This document shows, in pieces, positions 7,746 to 10,262 of a DNA stretch of 10,262 nucleotides. The position numbers were made by a program, and so were the translations under genes. The stretch is taken from the NCBI GenBank assembly GCA_004151065.3, contig NWUY0300011392.1:21080-31341 (forward strand). The letters run 5' to 3'. The notes below the pieces were generated by a model. That model did no database searches. It saw only the letters and a list, made by a program, of their open reading frames with translations, and was not told the DNA's origin. The number at the start of each line of letters is the position of its first letter. Position 1 is the first letter of the stretch. This DNA comes from Larix sibirica. Taxonomy: Eukaryota > Streptophyta > Pinopsida > Pinales > Pinaceae.

Positions 7746-8380
7746 TTGTCAAAACATTTTGTTAGATGGGTATTTTTTTTTATAAATCGTTATTTTGACA
7801 TTTTAGATTTTCTTGAAAACGTCATTAATAGCTATATTAAGAGGTAGACCGTAGGACTAGGGAGTAGGGACTTCTAACTGGCTAGGGGGTCGGGGCTAGG
7901 AGGTAGGAGGCTATAGTCTAGGAGTGGGACCTGCAGGCTGGGCTAATAGTTGACGACTCAACGTGTTAGGTTGTTAGGTAAATCCTAAAATGTTGATTGA
8001 ATGCCATTTAATGCAGAAATGAATGATGAATCGATGATGGATCATGGTGAATTGGTGATGGCCCAATTCCAAATCTCCAATGCACCGATAATTGGTAAGT
8101 CACGGGCCCGCAGCTTGCTGGAGTTTGGATTGTTTCCTCGTTCATTGTCAATTCCGTTAGTTCCAGCCTCGTCTTCTTAGTAAGATTGTCCCATTTCCCC
8201 TTTCTTAAAGTATTAGTAGTTATGAGAGTACTTTCAGTGATTCCATTGTGTTTTCCAGGAGCTAGTGTTTTCGTTCTTTGTTAAGCTCAGTGTGCATTTT
8301 GGCTAACCATTTCTATTGTGTGAATGTGCATAGGGCCCAGCCTCCAGGGGTAGCTTACGACACTGACTATGCATGTGCTA
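7746..8380. other. unassigned sequence with a G-rich patch
   Basis: No coding frame of note. At 7844-7935 the plus strand is rich in GTAGG/CTAGG words with G runs at 7860-7862, 7867-7869, 7885-7889 and 7892-7895. Around 8013-8060 there are repeated ATGAT/GATGG words. The stretch 8090-8350 is closer to even base composition than the flanks and could belong to a retroelement LTR or gene fragment. I found neither paired terminal repeats nor a frame to support that. Confidence 0.4.
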
Positions 8381-8413
8381 GGTTAAATCAAGGTTAAATC
8401 AAGGTTAAATCAA
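8381..8413. repeat. three perfect tandem copies of an 11-bp unit
   Basis: GGTTAAATCAA is repeated three times without mismatch (8381-8391, 8392-8402, 8403-8413). It is a very short array and probably recent slippage. Confidence 0.95.
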
Positions 8414-8549
8414 TATTTACCACTACCAGTATCGATACCTCTCCTCTGTCCAATGCCAACGTTAGATTGGTGTAAAGTAACGATATTTTATGATTCCACT
8501 CCCATAAACCTGGAATCTGAATTAAAGGAGCAACTTTGAGTTTTGAACC

Positions 8550-8640
8550 CCTTTTTAGCTCGGTGGTCAACAACATAATGAGAGACTAGCAACTTTCTAC
8601 CTGTGTTCCCTTGAGTTTTTAGGTCACAAACTCACAGGGG
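8550..8640 (+). mobile_element. possible tRNA-like SINE head
   Basis: TAGCTCGGTGG (8556-8566) fits a tRNA-type A box well. About 36 bases on, GTGTTCCCTTGAG resembles a B box with an internal deletion. No tail or target-site duplication was identified. It is weak by itself, but three similar heads occur within 2.5 kb. Confidence 0.25.
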
Positions 8641-8865
8641 TAAACAATGTTTCCATCCTCTATAGGTTAATGTTTACCCATTTTTACACATTGATTTTGT
8701 TTCCTTTTCGGGTTGATTCATCGACATAGTGGTAACATTCGTTCCACTTCCTTGATTGTTCACATAGGGTGCATGGAGACTTAGAGAGGGTTGGTGCCGG
8801 TGGGTGTTTCTTATCCCATGCATGATGTGACTCTATACTCACAGAACACCTGTAATTTATTCTTC
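8641..8865. other. unassigned sequence before direct repeat copy B
   Basis: No gene, RNA or element end was recognised. A 64-codon minus-strand frame here (8684-8878) lacks any domain and is probably fortuitous. Confidence 0.5.
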
Positions 8866-9159
8866 TAGGATACCCCATATATTATCAAAGAGGAAAATAT
8901 GGTTATGCAAATAACTTAATTACACGGAAATTGGAATTAGTGCCTACTTATAAAGAATATCAAACTCGATTGTAGGTCACATGGTATGGTTTGTTTAGTG
9001 ATCATTTTTAATTCGATTGTATGTTTTGGTGATCGAAGTAGTCAATTATATCATTTAATAATTAGAAAATTAAATACAAAATCATAAAATCTGAACATAT
9101 CTTTAAAATGATAATCTTCTAAATCTTTAATAATTAAAAAAATCAAGTACAAAGTCACA
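8866..9159. repeat. direct repeat copy B (dispersed repeat)
   Basis: This copy matches 6968-7241 in the same orientation, starting at the same TAGGATACCCC. It retains about 20 bases missing from copy A and includes one full 72-bp subunit at 9054-9125, plus the start of the second at 9126. Homology to copy A stops at 9159, followed by an undetermined base and then the minisatellite. Confidence 0.9.
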
Positions 9160-9160
9160 N
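9160..9160. other. undetermined base (N) at a repeat junction
   Basis: The single N lies exactly between the last base homologous to direct repeat copy A and the first minisatellite unit. The join may be real or an assembly closure. Confidence 0.95.
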
Positions 9161-9404
9161 TAACCGTGACACAAATAACTGTGATGCAGGGTCATTGTGA
9201 CACAAAATAACTGTGACATAGGGTAAATGTGACACAAATAACTGTAACACATGTACAAAATAACTGTGACACAAGGTAACTATGACATAAAAACAAACAC
9301 AAATAATTGTGACACAAAAAAAACTATGACACAAATAATTGTGACACAGGTACAAATAACTGTAACACAAGGGAACTGTGACACAAAAATAACGTGACAT
9401 AGAG
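9161..9404. repeat. minisatellite, part 1 (variable 15-18 bp units)
   Basis: Degenerate copies of TAACTGTGACACAAA, mostly 15-16 bp, vary in the A run and contain occasional inserts such as GTACAAAA. The G/C-poor consensus gives long Cys/His/Ser-rich open frames on the minus strand, because a 15-bp unit preserves frame. These are shadows, not genes. Confidence 0.92.
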
Positions 9405-9564
9405 ATGAATTGTGACAGAAAGGAACTGCAAAAAATATGAACTGTGATGGAGATGAACTACAATGGAGATGAATTGTGATGGAGATGAACTGTGACGGAG
9501 ATGAAATGTGACAGAGGTGAACCGTGACAGAATTGAACTGTGACAGATATGAATTTCACAATAG
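9405..9564. repeat. minisatellite, part 2 (regular 16-bp units)
   Basis: The unit ATGAACTGTGACGGAG recurs in exact 16-bp register: equivalent positions fall at 9405, 9421, 9437, 9453, 9469, 9485, 9501, 9517, 9533 and 9549. It shares ACTGTGAC with part 1 but replaces the CACAAAT portion with (C/T)(A/G)GAGATGA. It ends in degenerate sequence just after 9550. Confidence 0.93.
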
Positions 9565-9704
9565 GAACTTCCATAGAAATTTCCTAGTATGTTTTCATAA
9601 ATGGAACAAGTTAAATATAGTTTCATACTTATGCATTCCTCAACTTATTTGTTTTTCTATTTTATTAAGACAATGTAAAATATTATTTCAAGATATTCCT
9701 TTTA
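9565..9704. other. AT-rich spacer between minisatellite and SINE
   Basis: Simple AT-rich sequence with no repeat structure or frame that looks coding. Confidence 0.6.
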
Positions 9705-9719
9705 AACTTACTACCCAGT
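9705..9719. repeat. SINE target-site duplication, upstream copy
   Basis: AACTTACTACCCAGT pairs with AACTTATTGCCCAGT at 9974-9988: 13 of 15 bases are identical and both differences are transitions. Confidence 0.82.
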
Positions 9720-9973
9720 TGTCAATTCTCACTAGCTCATTTGGTTAAGGTGTGGATCTCGTTAGTGGGGAGACCCGAGTTCAATTCCCTTTAAGGGTGA
9801 GATAGTTGGGAGGAGACAACCAAAAATCCATCCATCATAAGGTTTGGTCTGGCCTAGGCCAGGTGCGATCCCCAGGTGGATTTGATGGCTTAGATTCCCC
9901 TGGGTTGCAGTTCTTAACCAATGGTTCACTGCTACTAGCCCCGAGTGATGGGAAATCAAACAAACAAAAAAAC
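9720..9973 (+). mobile_element. tRNA-derived SINE, apparently complete
   Basis: A non-autonomous retroposon of about 254 bp. Its head contains a polymerase III A box, TAGCTCATTTGG (9733-9744), and a B box, GAGTTCAATTCC (9777-9788). They are about 32 bases apart, as in tRNA genes. A non-tRNA body follows, including the perfect 14-bp palindrome CTGGCCTAGGCCAG at 9849-9862. The end is A-rich (AAATCAAACAAACAAAAAAAC), and 15-bp near-perfect duplications flank it. SINEs of this kind are copied by a partner LINE's machinery; which LINE is not shown. Open frames across it on both strands are fortuitous. I cannot name the family. Confidence 0.85.
9849..9862. repeat. 14-bp perfect palindrome in the SINE body
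   Basis: CTGGCCTAGGCCAG equals its own reverse complement. In the SINE RNA it could form a short hairpin only with loop distortion, so its role is unknown. Confidence 0.9.
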
Positions 9974-9988
9974 AACTTATTGCCCAGT
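9974..9988. repeat. SINE target-site duplication, downstream copy
   Basis: AACTTATTGCCCAGT follows directly after the A-rich tail and matches 9705-9719 at 13 of 15 positions. Confidence 0.82.
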
Positions 9989-10262
9989 AAGAACCACACG
10001 GTAAGAATTGTCTTAAGAAGTGTGAAGTAGGGTTTTCGTAAATTATATAGGAAAAAAATTTACCATTCTTTCCAATGCATAGAATGAATTACACATTTTG
10101 ATCCACAACAATGGAACAAAGGAAAACTAAATTTATATATATACAATCCTCAAGTATTGTATTTTCAATTTAAGACAAGGAATACTATTTATTCCATCAT
10201 GTTCCATGAGTAGTAGGAACTGCTCATTAGAACTGCACAGTAACTGCGAAGTGGGGTTTCTG
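9989..10262. other. AT-rich end of window, no gene
   Basis: No frame or element is recognised. TGTGAAGTAGGGTTT (10021-10035) is echoed as TGCGAAGTGGGGTTT at 10245-10259 (13 of 15 bases). This could be chance or part of a repeat continuing past the window. Confidence 0.5.

Noticed and set aside
6958-9159. The two direct repeats as LTRs of a short LTR retrotransposon
   Set aside because: Block edges do not give clean TG...CA ends. I see no tRNA primer-binding site after copy A, no polypurine tract before copy B, and no flanking duplication.
9155-9626. Two minus-strand open frames of 81 and 100 codons rich in Cys, His, Ser and Val
   Set aside because: They are translations of the 15-16 bp minisatellite, whose unit length preserves frame. 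No start context or domain supports a gene.
9733-9788. A functional tRNA gene
   Set aside because: A and B boxes are present, but the cloverleaf does not close and a SINE body, A-rich tail and target-site duplications follow.
9762-10030. Overlapping open frames of 65 and 74 codons on opposite strands
   Set aside because: Both fall within or run out of the SINE and have no domain. They are chance frames in a non-coding retroposon.

Overview
This looks like an AT-rich intergenic stretch of a repeat-laden plant nuclear genome. The evidence is a 5'-truncated L1-type LINE with a plant-style RNase H domain, a tRNA-derived SINE, a hAT-like zinc-finger remnant, degraded coding relics, and no intact cellular gene. 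I cannot place the species. There are no operons, no tRNA or rRNA genes and no CRISPR. Two single undetermined bases (302 and 9160) show it is an assembled eukaryotic scaffold.

Layout. Positions 1-730 hold a short tandem duplication and a minus-strand fragment of a hAT/BED-type zinc-finger protein that breaks just after the N at 302. Positions 731-1893 are AT-rich with nothing recognisable. Positions 1894-4066 hold plus-strand relics of an unrecognised coding region, with short frames broken by stops and shifts. Positions 4084-5717 hold the clearest element: a minus-strand LINE insertion, 5' truncated inside its RNase H domain, with a poly(A) end and perfect 17-bp target-site duplications at a TTTT/AA site. 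Downstream of the RNase H it carries an unexpected long frame encoding a coiled-coil protein.

Positions 5735-6967 continue the older host sequence, with one degenerate frame at 5930-6364. From 6968 to 9159 a block of about 275 bp occurs twice as direct repeats 1.9 kb apart. Between the copies lie several tRNA-head (SINE-like) fragments, an AAT microsatellite, a G-rich patch and a triple 11-bp repeat. The second copy runs directly into a 15-16 bp minisatellite (about 9161-9564). At 9720-9973 there is a well-formed SINE with A and B boxes, an A-rich tail and 15-bp near-perfect target-site duplications. The rest, to 10262, is AT-rich and featureless.

The genes do not work together as a system. 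The window is a record of successive insertions and repeat expansions. The best candidate for something undescribed is the extra coiled-coil ORF behind the LINE RNase H. Next is the apparent growth of a minisatellite from the end of a dispersed repeat, although an N at that junction leaves an assembly artefact possible.
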